Assembly: GCF_017744555.1 (NCBI RefSeq)
Contig: NZ_JAGIBD010000004.1
Location: 1 to 64,000 of the forward strand
Source of the DNA: Cellulomonas sp.
GTDB lineage: Bacteria; Actinomycetota; Actinomycetes; Actinomycetales; Cellulomonadaceae
Direction of reading: 5' to 3'
DNA length: 64,000 nt
Shown here: positions 1 to 8,412 of the stretch, in pieces
How the letters are laid out: each line of letters begins with the position of its first letter
How positions within the stretch are numbered: position 1 is the first letter of the stretch
Made by a program: the position numbers and the translations under genes
Notes under the pieces: generated by a model
Seen by the model: only the letters and a program-made list of their open reading frames with translations
What the model was told of the DNA's origin: nothing
The model's database searches: none

Positions 1-621
1 GCTCAGCGCCGACAGCCGGATGGTCGTGGTGATGAGCAGCACCGCGGCGACGAGCATGACGATCGCCAGGCCGCTGGCGAGCAGCGTCGCCCGGTCGAGC
101 ACGAGGAACAGGTTGTCGAACAGCTTGCGCTGGTCCTGGACCTCCTCGACACCCTGCCGGCCCGACACGACGTCGGCGACGACCTGGTACTTCTCGGGGT
201 CGGTGAGCTTGATGCGGTACGAGGAGTTCATGTCGTCCGCGGTGGCCGCCGACGCCCAGAACTGATCCTTGAACTGCTTCTGGAAGGCGTCGAACGCCTG
301 CTCCTTGGTCTCGAAGTAGACCTTCTCGACCCATGGCTTGATCTCGGGGGCGTCGAGCGCGGCCTGGATGTCGGCCTTCTGCTCGTCGGTCACCTCACCG
401 GCCGCGCACGTGGGCTTCGACGAGTTCTGCGGGCACAGGAAGACGGACACCTCGACCTTGTCGTACCAGTCGTCCTTCATCTTGCCGATCTGCAGCTGCA
501 GCAGCGCCGCGGACCCGACGAACGTCAGCGAGACGAACGTGACGAGGATGACGGAGATCGTCATCGACAGGTTGCGCCGGAGCCCCTGGCCGATCTCGGA
601 GAGGATGAACTGGAGGCGCAT
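1..621 (-). CDS. ftsX: Cell-division protein FtsX (3' end beyond window)
   Basis: FtsX is the membrane subunit of FtsEX, which links ATP hydrolysis at the septum to activation of peptidoglycan hydrolases. Only the first 207 codons are inside the window. A basic cytosolic N-terminus ([17 protein letters not shown]) leads into a membrane segment at about residues 20-42. The extracellular domain follows, with two cysteines (C63, C72), and a second hydrophobic segment starts near residue 178. The ATG overlaps the ftsE stop as ATGA, so translation is probably coupled. The remaining membrane segments lie off the left edge. Confidence 0.93.
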   Translation of the reverse strand, partial: MRLQFILSEIGQGLRRNLSMTISVILVTFVSLTFVGSAALLQLQIGKMKDDWYDKVEVSVFLCPQNSSKPTCAAGEVTDEQKADIQAALDAPEIKPWVEKVYFETKEQAFDAFQKQFKDQFWASAATADDMNSSYRIKLTDPEKYQVVADVVSGRQGVEEVQDQRKLFDNLFLVLDRATLLASGLAIVMLVAAVLLITTTIRLSALS

Positions 622-1310
622 CAGCGGTCCGACCCGTAGACGCCGCGCGACTGGTCACGGACCATCTCGCCGGTCGACAGCTCGATCACGCGCTTGCGCA
701 TCTGGTCGACGATCTCGTCGTCGTGGGTCGCCATGACGACGGTGGTGCCGGTGCGGTTGATGCGGTCGAGCAGGCGCATGATCCCCAGGGAGGTCGTCGG
801 GTCGAGGTTTCCCGTGGGCTCGTCGCACAGCAGGATGCTGGGGCGGTTGACGAACGCGCGCGCGATGGCGACGCGCTGCTGCTCACCGCCCGACAGCTCG
901 TGCGGGCGGCGCTTCTCCTTGCCGGCGAGGCCGACCATCTCGAGCGTCTCGGGCACGGTGGTGAGGATGTGGTGGCGCGGCTTGCCGATGACCTGCAACG
1001 CGAACGCGACGTTCTCGAACACCGTCTTGTTGGGCAGCAGCCGGAAGTCCTGGAACACGGCGCCGATCTGGCGGCGCAGGTGCGGGACCTTCCACGACGA
1101 CAGGTTGCCGAGCTCCTTGCCGGCCACGAACACGCGCCCGGCGGACGCCCGCTCCTCACGCAGCACGAGCCGCAGGAACGTGGACTTGCCGGATCCGGAG
1201 GCCCCGACGAGGAAGACGAACTCGCCCCGTTCGACGTCCAGGGACACGCGGTCCAGCGCCGGTCGGGCGCCGCGCGCGTAGACCTTGGTGACGTTCTCGA
1301 ATCGGATCAC
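621..1310 (-). CDS. ftsE: Cell-division ATP-binding protein FtsE
   Basis: ABC ATPase partner of FtsX, 229 residues, the usual family length. It has Walker [10 protein letters not shown] (residues 36-44), signature LSGGEQQR, Walker [10 protein letters not shown] and a switch histidine in MATHDDE. It acts on the cytosolic face of the division septum. In many actinobacteria ftsE follows prfB closely; here prfB is about 5.4 kb upstream with a sugar-transport cassette between them, so ftsEX probably has its own promoter in 1311-1454. Confidence 0.96.
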   Translation of the reverse strand: MIRFENVTKVYARGARPALDRVSLDVERGEFVFLVGASGSGKSTFLRLVLREERASAGRVFVAGKELGNLSSWKVPHLRRQIGAVFQDFRLLPNKTVFENVAFALQVIGKPRHHILTTVPETLEMVGLAGKEKRRPHELSGGEQQRVAIARAFVNRPSILLCDEPTGNLDPTTSLGIMRLLDRINRTGTTVVMATHDDEIVDQMRKRVIELSTGEMVRDQSRGVYGSDR

Positions 1311-1423
1311 GACATCGGTGGCCAGTGCTCGGGGACAGGCGGGGAACTGCTGCTGGCCTCGTCGAGACTAGGCAACGTCGCGTGACCACCCTCACGTGAC
1401 ACGCCGTCGGTTGCCTGTGAGGA

Positions 1424-1437
1424 CGGACGGCCGTCCG
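1424..1437. repeat. 14-bp perfect palindrome downstream of the ROK gene
   Basis: CGGACGG followed directly by CCGTCCG, in the short gap between the ROK stop (1455) and ftsE. With no loop bases it is a poor hairpin (five base pairs around GGCC), so it could be a weak terminator or a protein site. A TCACGTGA palindrome lies at 1392-1399. I see no other gene or RNA in 1311-1454. Confidence 0.3.
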
Positions 1438-1454
1438 CTTCGCCCCGATTCGGC

Positions 1455-2741
1455 TCAGCGGGACGCGCTGCGCTGGGCCCCGACCGAGCGCGGCGCCGGG
1501 AGCTCGGCCTCGGTGTCGTCGACGTCGCCGCGGCGCGCCTCGAGGGTGCCGAGCGGGTCCTCGAGCACGTCCGCGAACGCGACCTCGGCCGCGCCGATGA
1601 GCTGCGCGTCGGACCCGAGCTCCGAGCGCACCAGCAGGGCCTGCTCCCGCATGGGCCCGAGCGCTCGGGCGAACGCCTCCGCGAGGGTCGGCTCCATCGT
1701 CGGGTAGAGCGCACCGAGCGTGCCGCCGAGCACCACGACCCGCGGGTTGAAGAGGTTGACGAGGCTCGCGAGGCCGATGCCGACCCACTCCCCCGTCTTG
1801 CGCACGCCCGCGACGGCCCGCCGGTTGCCGACCGCGACATCGGACAGCACGTCGTCGATCTCCGCCTCGCGCGGGTCACGACCCACCGACCGGATGATCG
1901 CCGCGTCGCCGATCTCCGCCTCCCAGCAGCCACGCGCACCGCACGAGCAGACGCGGCCGCCGGGCTTGACGACGATGTGCCCGACCTCGCCCGCGTACCC
2001 GCCGGCACCCTTGAGCAGCTCGCCGTCGACGACGACACCGCCGCCGACACCGGCCTCGCCGCGCACGTAGAGCACGTCCTGCTGGCCGCGCGCCGAGCCG
2101 CGCAGGTACTCCGCGACCGCCCCGAGGTCGCCGTCGTTGCCGACCGCGATCGGGAACCGGTGGTCCGTCGCGACGCGCAGCAGATCGGCGATCGGGACCT
2201 CGTGCCAGCCGAGCGGGGGCGAGCGCCGCACGAGTCCGTCCGGCTGGCGCACGCTGCCGGGGATCGACACGACGATCCCGAGGCACACCGAGCCCGGAGC
2301 CGCGCGGCTGTCCATCTCGCGGGCGAGGGTCGCGATGAGGTCGACGACGCCCGGCACGTCCATCGGCGTGGTCTGATGCAGCCGCCGCCGCACCTGGAGC
2401 ATGTAGCCGCCGAGCCCGACGCGGGCCGCGCCGACCCCGGACTGCGTGACGTCGAACGCCAGCACGTGCACGCTCGTGCTCACCGGCTCGACGACGTTCG
2501 ACGGCCGGCCCTTGCCCCGGACGACGCCGGGCCGCTCCCGCACGAGGCCCGTCTTGACGAGCTCCGACGTGAGCGACCCGACGGTCGACCTGTTGAAACC
2601 GGTGGTGGCGACGAGGTCCGACCGCGACGCCGGGCCGTGGAAGTGCAGCTGCCGCAGCACCGCGGACAGGTTCTGCCGACGCACCTCGTCCTGCGCGGAC
2701 GCATCCGCACGCCGCACGACAGGACCCGCACCGAGCCGCAC
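1455..2741 (-). CDS. ROK-family transcriptional repressor (XylR/NagC type)
   Basis: A 428-residue regulator. Residues about 20-80 form a winged helix-turn-helix (SRSDLVATTGFNRSTVGSLTSEL). A ROK sugar-kinase fold follows, with the zinc signature H255, C265, C267, C272 (CSCGARGCWE). Family members repress sugar-uptake genes and are released by the sugar. It is the last gene of the ABC cassette, 33 bases after the permease stop, so it should control that operon, probably through the two ATGTTG-N7-CAACAT palindromes upstream of the binding-protein gene. The ligand cannot be read from sequence. The last 30 or so residues are a low-complexity tail. Confidence 0.88.
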   Translation of the reverse strand: MRLGAGPVVRRADASAQDEVRRQNLSAVLRQLHFHGPASRSDLVATTGFNRSTVGSLTSELVKTGLVRERPGVVRGKGRPSNVVEPVSTSVHVLAFDVTQSGVGAARVGLGGYMLQVRRRLHQTTPMDVPGVVDLIATLAREMDSRAAPGSVCLGIVVSIPGSVRQPDGLVRRSPPLGWHEVPIADLLRVATDHRFPIAVGNDGDLGAVAEYLRGSARGQQDVLYVRGEAGVGGGVVVDGELLKGAGGYAGEVGHIVVKPGGRVCSCGARGCWEAEIGDAAIIRSVGRDPREAEIDDVLSDVAVGNRRAVAGVRKTGEWVGIGLASLVNLFNPRVVVLGGTLGALYPTMEPTLAEAFARALGPMREQALLVRSELGSDAQLIGAAEVAFADVLEDPLGTLEARRGDVDDTEAELPAPRSVGAQRSASR

Positions 2742-2774
2742 CGCCTGCCCCCTTCAGCCCGCCAGCTCCGTGCG

Positions 2775-4058
2775 CTAGCCCCGTCCTGTCGCCCGTGCCC
2801 GCCGGCGCGAGAGCGCGTCGACAGCCGCAGCACCTGCGAGCACGAGGCCGGTCACCACGTACTTGATGCCGGCCGAGTATCCGAGCAGGCCCATGCCGTT
2901 GTCGATGATCGCGATCACCATGCCACCGATGATGGCGTCGATGATCCGGCCCTTGCCGCCGAACAGCGACGTCCCACCGATGACGGCCGCGCCGACCGCG
3001 TAGAGCAGGACGTTGGACCCACCCTGGTTCGGGTCGACCGAGTTGGCACGGGACACCGCGAAGATGCCGGCGGTCGCCGCCATCGTCGAGCAGATCATGA
3101 AGCACGCGATGCGCACCCCGGAGACCCGGATGCCGGCTCGGCGCGTCGCCTCGGCGTTGCCGCCGACCGCGTAGATGTGCCGCCCGAACGCGGTCCGGGT
3201 GAGCACGAAGCCGAGCAGCAGCGCGATGAGGATGATGATCGGGACGACGATCGGGACGCCCTTGATCGACTTGAGGTCCGGGCGCGGCCCCCGCTCCATG
3301 TTGAGCTCGTAGACGGCCACGAACACGACGACGGCGAGCGCCACGATCTTGAGGACCACGAGCTGGATCGGCTGCGCGAGCAGCCCACGCTTGCGCCGCT
3401 GGCTCCAGTTCCACAGGCCGCTGAACGCGTAGGCGCCGACGCCGACCACCGCGAGGACCCAGCCGAGCACCGGCGGCACGTTGTTGTTCTCGAGCGCGAG
3501 GATCACCTTGTCGGTGACCGAGATGTTGCCGCCGTTGCCGATCATCAGCAGCACGACGCCCTGGAAGGCGAGGAAGGCCGCCAGGGTCGCGACGAACGAC
3601 GGGATGCCGACCTTCGCGACCATCAGACCGAGCATGATGCCGATCACCGTTCCGGTGACGAGCGCCGCGAGCACGGACACGTACCAGGGCCAGCCGAACT
3701 TCGTGAGCGTCAGCGCGAGCACCGTCCCGCAGACGCCGGACGTGAAGCCGGCCGACAGGTCGATCTCACCCAGCAGCAGGACGAACACGAGGCCCATCGC
3801 GAGGAGCATGACGACGGCGCCTTGCTGGAACAGGTTCGCGACGTTGACGTTGGTGATGAACTTCTCGGGCCGCAGCGCGAAGAACACGAGGCTGAGCACG
3901 ACGAGCGCGGAGATCGCGGGCAGCGACCCCATGTCACCGCCGCGCACCTTGCTGATGTAGCCCTGCACGGCCTCGGAGAAGGTCGGCTGCTCGACGTTGC
4001 CGGCGAGGTGCGACAGCGACGTCGGCTTGTCCGCCGGGGAGAGGGTCGGGGTGCTCAT
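2775..4058 (-). CDS. Sugar ABC transporter permease (XylH/RbsC family)
   Basis: A membrane permease of 427 residues with about ten hydrophobic segments. It belongs to the BPD_transp_2 family used for pentoses and related sugars. Typical family stretches are visible: GLVFVLLLGEIDLSAG near the N-terminal third, FGRHIYAVGGNAEATRRAGI in the cytoplasmic loop, and GGTSLFGGKGRIIDAIIGG. The chosen ATG overlaps the ATPase stop (ATGA). With the ATPase and lipoprotein it forms a complete importer. Residues about 190-270 form a long loop with a basic stretch (SQRRKRG), as in XylH. Xylose is a reasonable but unproven substrate. Confidence 0.9.
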   Translation of the reverse strand: MSTPTLSPADKPTSLSHLAGNVEQPTFSEAVQGYISKVRGGDMGSLPAISALVVLSLVFFALRPEKFITNVNVANLFQQGAVVMLLAMGLVFVLLLGEIDLSAGFTSGVCGTVLALTLTKFGWPWYVSVLAALVTGTVIGIMLGLMVAKVGIPSFVATLAAFLAFQGVVLLMIGNGGNISVTDKVILALENNNVPPVLGWVLAVVGVGAYAFSGLWNWSQRRKRGLLAQPIQLVVLKIVALAVVVFVAVYELNMERGPRPDLKSIKGVPIVVPIIILIALLLGFVLTRTAFGRHIYAVGGNAEATRRAGIRVSGVRIACFMICSTMAATAGIFAVSRANSVDPNQGGSNVLLYAVGAAVIGGTSLFGGKGRIIDAIIGGMVIAIIDNGMGLLGYSAGIKYVVTGLVLAGAAAVDALSRRRARATGRG

Positions 4059-4906
4059 GCGAGGGTGCTCCCGTTCGCGTCGGTGGTGGGCGCGTCGGCC
4101 GGGACGTTCGCGGCCGCGACCGGGACGGCGGGCACGTTCGACGACGAGCCGCTGGTGATGAGCTCGATGACCTCGGCCCGCGAGCTCTCGGACGCGCGGA
4201 CCTGGGCGGCCGTCTGCCCGAGGTAGAGGACGTTGATGACGTCGGCGACCTCGAAGACGTCGTTCATGTTGTGGCTCACGAGCACGACCGCGAGCCCGGC
4301 GTCGGCGAGCCGGCGCACGAGCTGCAGCACCTGCTCCGTCTGCGCGACGCCGAGGGCGGCCGTCGGCTCGTCGAGGATGACGACCCGGCTGTTCCACAGC
4401 ACCGCACGCGCGATCGCGACCGTCTGGCGCTGACCACCGGAGAGGCTCGCGACGTGCTGCCGGATCGACCGCACCGTCCGCACGGACAGGCCCGCGAGCA
4501 CCTCGGCGGCCCGGGTCTCCATCGTCGCCTCGTCGAGCCGGACGCCCTTCTTGAGCTCCCGGCCGAGGAACATGTTGTGGACGATGTCGAGGTTGTCGCA
4601 CAGGGCGAGGTCCTGGTAGACGACCTCGATGCCCAGCTCGCTGGCCTTCGCGGGGTCGGAGATGTGGGCGGGCTCGCCCTCGAAGAAGACGTCGCCGGCG
4701 TCGAACGGGTAGATGCCCGCGATGCACTTGATGAGCGTCGACTTGCCGGCGCCGTTGTCGCCGACCAGCGCGGTGACCTCACCGGCCCGTGCGACCAGGT
4801 CCACGCCCCGCAGGGCGTGCACCGCACCGAAGTTCTTCCGCCCGCCGCGGACCTCGAGGGTCGGCGGCGGTGCCAGGTCGGGTGCGCCGTGCGCTGGGGT
4901 TCTCAT
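4055..4906 (-). CDS. Sugar ABC transporter ATP-binding protein, single domain
   Basis: ABC ATPase of the carbohydrate-uptake type: Walker A GDNGAGKST, Q-loop VVYQD, signature LSGGQRQT, Walker B VVILDEPTAAL, switch region VSHNM. At 283 residues it holds one nucleotide-binding domain, whereas RbsA and XylG are tandem duplications of about 500 residues. It therefore presumably works as a homodimer, as in the FrcA subgroup. The last 35 residues are an Ala/Pro/Thr-rich tail. It lies 282 bases downstream of the binding protein; a strong hairpin in that gap probably lowers its expression relative to the lipoprotein. Confidence 0.9.
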   Translation of the reverse strand: MRTPAHGAPDLAPPPTLEVRGGRKNFGAVHALRGVDLVARAGEVTALVGDNGAGKSTLIKCIAGIYPFDAGDVFFEGEPAHISDPAKASELGIEVVYQDLALCDNLDIVHNMFLGRELKKGVRLDEATMETRAAEVLAGLSVRTVRSIRQHVASLSGGQRQTVAIARAVLWNSRVVILDEPTAALGVAQTEQVLQLVRRLADAGLAVVLVSHNMNDVFEVADVINVLYLGQTAAQVRASESSRAEVIELITSGSSSNVPAVPVAAANVPADAPTTDANGSTLA

Positions 4907-5104
4907 CGTCCACCTCGTCGTGTCCTGCGGTGCCCCTGATCGCGGGGGTCACCGCTGCCTGGGGGTCGAGCCGTCGTCGTCCGCGCCGTCGCGGTCGGTG
5001 GCTCGCCCGGGGTGCTGTCCGCGGCCCGTCGTCCGGTGCTCCTGCGGCCTGCGCGCGCCCTGTCCGTCGCCGCCGCAGTCCGGCGGTGCCGTCTCAGGGA
5101 CGCG

Positions 5105-5137
5105 CCCGGCCGGTCCGCGGTTGACGGACCGGCCGGG
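5105..5137 (-). terminator. Intra-operon hairpin between binding protein and ATPase genes
   Basis: Perfect 13-bp stem, CCCGGCCGGTCCG (5105-5117) with CGGACCGGCCGGG (5125-5137), around a 7-base loop. It starts 51 bases after the binding-protein stop and no T-run follows. In binding-protein-dependent operons such a structure usually protects the upstream mRNA or partly terminates transcription, giving more binding protein than transporter. Nothing else is evident in 4907-5188. Confidence 0.6.
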
Positions 5138-5188
5138 TGCTCCCGCCGGTGGCCGCGACGTGCCGCGCGACCACCGACGGGTCCGTGC

Positions 5189-6307
5189 TCAGGAGATGCC
5201 GGCCTCGGTGCACTTGGCGGCGAGCTCCGCGGTGCAGACCTTCTCCTTGGTGGTGAAGCCGTCCGCGATGACGTCCTTGACGTTGTCGAAGTAGATCGCC
5301 TCCGGCTTGAGCAGCACGGCCTTGACCTCCTTGTTCGTCTCGGTGTCGGTCACAGTGCCGGTCGCCTGGCTGGAGGCGTCCTCACCCTTGGCGAGCGCGA
5401 CGGCCAGACCGGCGGCCGCGTCGGCCTCCTTCTTGATGGCCTTGTAGACCGTCATGCACTGGTCGCCCGCGAGGATGTTCTGCAGGCCCTGGTCGGTCGC
5501 GTCCTGACCCGTCACCGGGATGGTGCCGTTGACGCCGTTCTTCTTCAGGACGTTGATGACCGAGTTGGCGAGCCCGTCGTTCGCGGCGAGGACGCCGTCG
5601 ATCGCACCGCCCGTGGTCGTCCACTGCTGCTCGAAGATCGTCTGGGCCTGCTTGTTGTCCCAGTCCGGCACGGCGTCGTCTGCGACCTTGGTGTAGTCGC
5701 CCGAGTCCATCTTCGGCTTGAGCGCCTCGACGGCGCCCGCGTTGAACAGGGTCGCGTTGTTGTCGGTCGGGGAACCGTTCAGGTACGCGATCTTCGCCTG
5801 GGTCTTGCCCTTCTCGTCCAGGCACTTCTGCAGGCCGGCGCCCTGCAGGCGGCCGACCTCGGTGTTGTCGAACGACACGTAGAAGTCCGCACCGCCGCCG
5901 AGGGTCAGGCGGTCGTAGTCGATCGTCGGGACGCCCTGGTCCTTGGCCTTCTGGAGGACGGCCTTGCCGGACCCGGAGTCGAGGTTGACGATCACCAGGA
6001 CGTCGACGCCGTTGGTCAGCATCTGGTCCGCGATCGTCTGAAACTGCGTCTTGTCACCCTGTGCGTTCTGGATGTCGGCGTCGACGCCGGCGGCCTCGAA
6101 CGCCGACTTGAGGAGGGGCGCGTCGGCCGTCTCCCAGCGAGCCGAGGACTTCGTGTCCGGCAGGATCACGCCCACCGACGGCTTGTCGCCGCCACCGCTG
6201 CTCGCGGTGTCGTCGCTTCCCGCGTTGTCGTTGCCGCTCGAACAGCCGGCCAGCAGCAGCCCGGTGGCCATCACGGCCGCCGTCCCCAGGAACATGCTTC
6301 GTCGCAT
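5189..6307 (-). CDS. Sugar-binding lipoprotein of the ABC importer (XylF-like)
   Basis: Periplasmic-binding-protein type 1 receptor, 372 residues from the chosen ATG. The start was picked because GAGGGAG lies just upstream and the protein then begins with a lipoprotein signal (MRRSMFLGTAAVMATGLLLAGC, lipobox cysteine at residue 22). The mature protein opens with a Ser/Gly/Asp linker. Family features include KPSVGVILPDTKSSARW and ITNGVDVLVIVNLDSG-like ligand-domain segments. It is the first gene of the cassette and binds the sugar outside the membrane for the permease and ATPase. Xylose or a similar pentose is the best guess. Confidence 0.9.
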   Translation of the reverse strand: MRRSMFLGTAAVMATGLLLAGCSSGNDNAGSDDTASSGGGDKPSVGVILPDTKSSARWETADAPLLKSAFEAAGVDADIQNAQGDKTQFQTIADQMLTNGVDVLVIVNLDSGSGKAVLQKAKDQGVPTIDYDRLTLGGGADFYVSFDNTEVGRLQGAGLQKCLDEKGKTQAKIAYLNGSPTDNNATLFNAGAVEALKPKMDSGDYTKVADDAVPDWDNKQAQTIFEQQWTTTGGAIDGVLAANDGLANSVINVLKKNGVNGTIPVTGQDATDQGLQNILAGDQCMTVYKAIKKEADAAAGLAVALAKGEDASSQATGTVTDTETNKEVKAVLLKPEAIYFDNVKDVIADGFTTKEKVCTAELAAKCTEAGIS

Positions 6308-6369
6308 CGCTCTCCCTCTCGTGACGACGCCCCATTGCGCTCGTCTCCACCCGGCGCTGGGCGCTCGGA

Positions 6370-6394
6370 CATATGTTGCGTGCCACAACATATG
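6370..6394. promoter_or_regulatory. Operator 1 of the sugar operon
   Basis: Perfect 9-bp inverted repeat, CATATGTTG (6370-6378) and CAACATATG (6386-6394), separated by 7 bases. It lies 63-87 bases upstream of the lipoprotein start codon. Its core, ATGTTG-N7-CAACAT, recurs at 6495-6513. The position suits a repressor site, and the ROK protein of the same operon is the obvious candidate ligand. Confidence 0.65.
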
Positions 6395-6406
6395 AGCGAG
6401 TGCTGC

Positions 6407-6450
6407 AGGTCACAAGCAGTTTCGGATGTTCCGTGGTCAAACTGTGACCT
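6407..6450. promoter_or_regulatory. Wide inverted repeat AGGTCACA / TGTGACCT
   Basis: Eight-base arms at 6407-6414 and 6443-6450 with a 28-base spacer; each arm is flanked inwards by AGTTT/AAACT-like bases. It sits between the two ROK-type palindromes. It could be a second regulator's site (the TGTGA core resembles a CRP-type half-site) or part of the promoter. Confidence 0.35.
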
Positions 6451-6493
6451 TTCCGCCACCCGAACGAGGCACCACCATCGCTCATCCGGGTCT

Positions 6494-6514
6494 CATGTTG
6501 CAGCAGGCAACATA
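6494..6514. promoter_or_regulatory. Operator 2 of the sugar operon
   Basis: CATGTTG (6494-6500), 7-base spacer, CAACATA (6508-6514). The 6-base core arms ATGTTG and CAACAT and the spacer length match operator 1. Centre-to-centre distance from operator 1 is about 122 bases, which would allow looping by a ROK dimer of dimers. Confidence 0.6.
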
Positions 6515-6669
6515 ACCGTCGCGGGGTGTCCAGCGCGGCCGGACGGGGTCGCGGTGCACGCGTCGGACCTGCTGGACGGGCGTCCGGGCACGTCAGCGCC
6601 GTGGCCGGCCGCGAACACCGGCGGCACCAGGTCCGCCGCCGCACCACCAACCCGTGCGTCACGACGACA

Positions 6670-6701
6670 GACGCCCCCGACGCGGGTGCGTCAGGGGCGT
6701 C
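6670..6701 (-). terminator. prfB: prfB transcription terminator
   Basis: A 14-bp stem with one mismatch (GACGCCCCCGACGC at 6670-6683 against GCGTCAGGGGCGTC at 6688-6701) and a GGGT loop. It begins 45 bases downstream of the prfB stop on the minus strand. Confidence 0.6.
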
Positions 6702-6745
6702 GGGGTCGTCACCGCGCGCCGAGCCCGCGGGGCGTCACGAGGAGG

Positions 6746-7861
6746 TCAGGAGGCGTCGAGCTCCTGCGACTTGCGCCACCGGATGCCGGCCTCGATGAAG
6801 TCGTCGATGTCGCCGTCGAACACCGCGCTCGGGTTCCCGACCTCGTGCTCCGTCCGCAGGTCCTTGACCATCTGGTACGGCTGCAGCACGTACGAGCGCA
6901 TCTGGTCGCCCCAGCTCGCCTTGACGTCGCCCGCGAGCGCCTTCTTCTTCGCGTCCTCCTCGGCCTTGCGGACCAGGAGCAGGCGGGACTGCAGCACGCG
7001 GAGCGCCGCGGCGCGGTTCTGGATCTGCGACTTCTCGTTCTGCATCGACACGACGATGCCGGTCGGCAGGTGCGTCATGCGAACGGCCGAGTCCGTCGTG
7101 TTGACCGACTGCCCGCCGGGGCCGGACGAGCGGAACACGTCGACCTTGATCTCCGACTCGGGGATCTCGATCGAGTCGTTGGTCTCGATGAGCGGGATCA
7201 CCTCGACGGCGGCGAAGCTCGTCTGGCGCCGGCCCTGGTTGTCGAACGGCGAGATGCGCACGAGCCGGTGCGTGCCGGCCTCGACGGACAGGTTGCCGAA
7301 CGCGTACGGCACCTTGACCTCGAACGTCGCGGACTTCAGGCCCGCCTCCTCCGCGTAGCTCGTGTCCAGCACCGCCGTCGCGTAGCCGTGCCGCTCCGCC
7401 CACCGCAGGTACATCCGCAGCAGCATCTCGGCGAAGTCCGCGGCGTCGACGCCACCCGCACCCGCGCGGATCGTGACGACGGCCTCCCGCTGGTCGTACT
7501 CGCCCGACAGCAGCGTGCGGACCTCGAGCTCTCCGAGGTCGCGGCGGATCGCGACGAGGTCGGCCTCCGCCTCGGCGAGGCTGTCCTCGTCCTCCATCTC
7601 GGTGCCGAGCTCGACGAGCGTCTCCAGGTCGTCGATCCGGCCGCCGAGCTTCGACACGCGGTCGAGCTCCGCCTGGGCCGACGACAGCGCGCTCGTGACC
7701 TTCTGGGCGGCGTCCGGGTCGTCCCACAGGTCCGGCGCCGACGCCTGCTCCGACAGCTCGGCGATCTTCGCCTTGAGCGCCGTCGGGTCGCTCACCGCCT
7801 GGATGGACTCGAGCGTGGAGCGCAGGCTGCGGATCTCGGAGGGGAAGTCGGTGGTCGCCAC
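6746..7861 (-). CDS. prfB: Peptide chain release factor 2
   Basis: RF2 ends translation at UGA and UAA codons. The 371-residue protein carries the SPF anticodon-like tripeptide (residues 204-206) that identifies RF2, and the GGQ catalytic motif (249-251) in [17 protein letters not shown]. The reading frame is continuous from the GTG start: the in-frame UGA and programmed +1 frameshift near codon 26 of many bacterial prfB genes are absent, so that autoregulation is missing. A TAGCCT hexamer 8 bases before the GTG, with no good ribosome-binding site, suggests a leaderless or very short leader. Confidence 0.97.
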   Translation of the reverse strand: MATTDFPSEIRSLRSTLESIQAVSDPTALKAKIAELSEQASAPDLWDDPDAAQKVTSALSSAQAELDRVSKLGGRIDDLETLVELGTEMEDEDSLAEAEADLVAIRRDLGELEVRTLLSGEYDQREAVVTIRAGAGGVDAADFAEMLLRMYLRWAERHGYATAVLDTSYAEEAGLKSATFEVKVPYAFGNLSVEAGTHRLVRISPFDNQGRRQTSFAAVEVIPLIETNDSIEIPESEIKVDVFRSSGPGGQSVNTTDSAVRMTHLPTGIVVSMQNEKSQIQNRAAALRVLQSRLLLVRKAEEDAKKKALAGDVKASWGDQMRSYVLQPYQMVKDLRTEHEVGNPSAVFDGDIDDFIEAGIRWRKSQELDAS

Positions 7862-7932
7862 AACCGTCCAGGCTACCGGTGTTTGTCACCCGGTCCGCGC
7901 GAGAGCCGTGGGCGCTCAGTCCGGTCGGTTGT

Positions 7933-8412
7933 TCACGACGCCCGGGCCACGGACTCCGCCTCGAGCGCGATGCCGTCCGACCACGGCGCGAGCACCCAGC
8001 TCAGCAGCACGGGCCTCGCGGTGGCGCCGAGCCGGACCTCCGCGGACCGCCCGTCCGGCGTCGTGGCGGACAGCACGGTCAGGTCGTGCAGCCCCTGCGC
8101 CGCCGCCGGGTTGTCGCGCAGGTAGTCGTCGACGGCCGCACGGACGCTCGAGTCGGACAGCGGCAGCCCGGCCTGCCCGCTCCCGTCCGGGAAGTAGCCC
8201 TGCTCAGCGAGCGCGTCGGCGGACTCCAGCGCGACGAGGTCCGCGAGCGCCAGCAGCCGCTTGCGCTCCAGGTGCACGGCCGTGGCGGACGCGACGACGG
8301 TGACCAGCAGCAGAGCGATCGCCACGAACCCGATGGTCAGGATCATGATCTGGCCGTCGTCCTTCGCGGTGCCCGACGCCCGCGACGTCCGGCCACGACC
8401 CCGCCACGTCAT
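7933..8412 (-). CDS. TadG-like pilus-associated protein
   Basis: A 159-residue protein with a basic N-terminus, then one membrane segment (residues about 24-45) introduced by GQIMILTIGFVAIALLLVT. This is the pattern of TadG-like (Flp pilus) proteins, in which a Gly-Gln or Gly-Ser pair precedes the hydrophobic helix. The rest resembles an exported domain. Its ATG overlaps the upstream TadE-like stop (ATGA). It is the last gene of the Tad operon and probably a minor pseudopilin or membrane tether. I see no other domain. Confidence 0.7.
   Translation of the reverse strand: MTWRGRGRTSRASGTAKDDGQIMILTIGFVAIALLLVTVVASATAVHLERKRLLALADLVALESADALAEQGYFPDGSGQAGLPLSDSSVRAAVDDYLRDNPAAAQGLHDLTVLSATTPDGRSAEVRLGATARPVLLSWVLAPWSDGIALEAESVARAS

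Larger units (their letters stand above)
6308..6745. other. 438-base regulatory region between prfB and the sugar operon
   Basis: No credible gene lies here. The stretch contains two copies of an ATGTTG-N7-CAACAT palindrome, an 8-bp AGGTCACA inverted repeat and, at its right end, the prfB terminator. It is locally less GC-rich than the flanking coding DNA around 6365-6515, as expected for a promoter. The separate sites are listed individually. Confidence 0.7.

Noticed and set aside
1977-4226. Open frame of about 750 codons, very rich in Arg, Asp and His, opposite the permease and ROK genes
   Set aside because: Antisense to conserved genes with clear motifs; no recognisable domain.
6746-7861. 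Programmed +1 frameshift in prfB
   Set aside because: The frame is continuous from the start to the stop, with no in-frame UGA near codon 26.
5012-8125. Open frame of about 1000 codons on the plus strand across the binding-protein and prfB genes
   Set aside because: Runs antisense to two well-supported genes and crosses their terminator and operators; composition is typical of a shadow frame.
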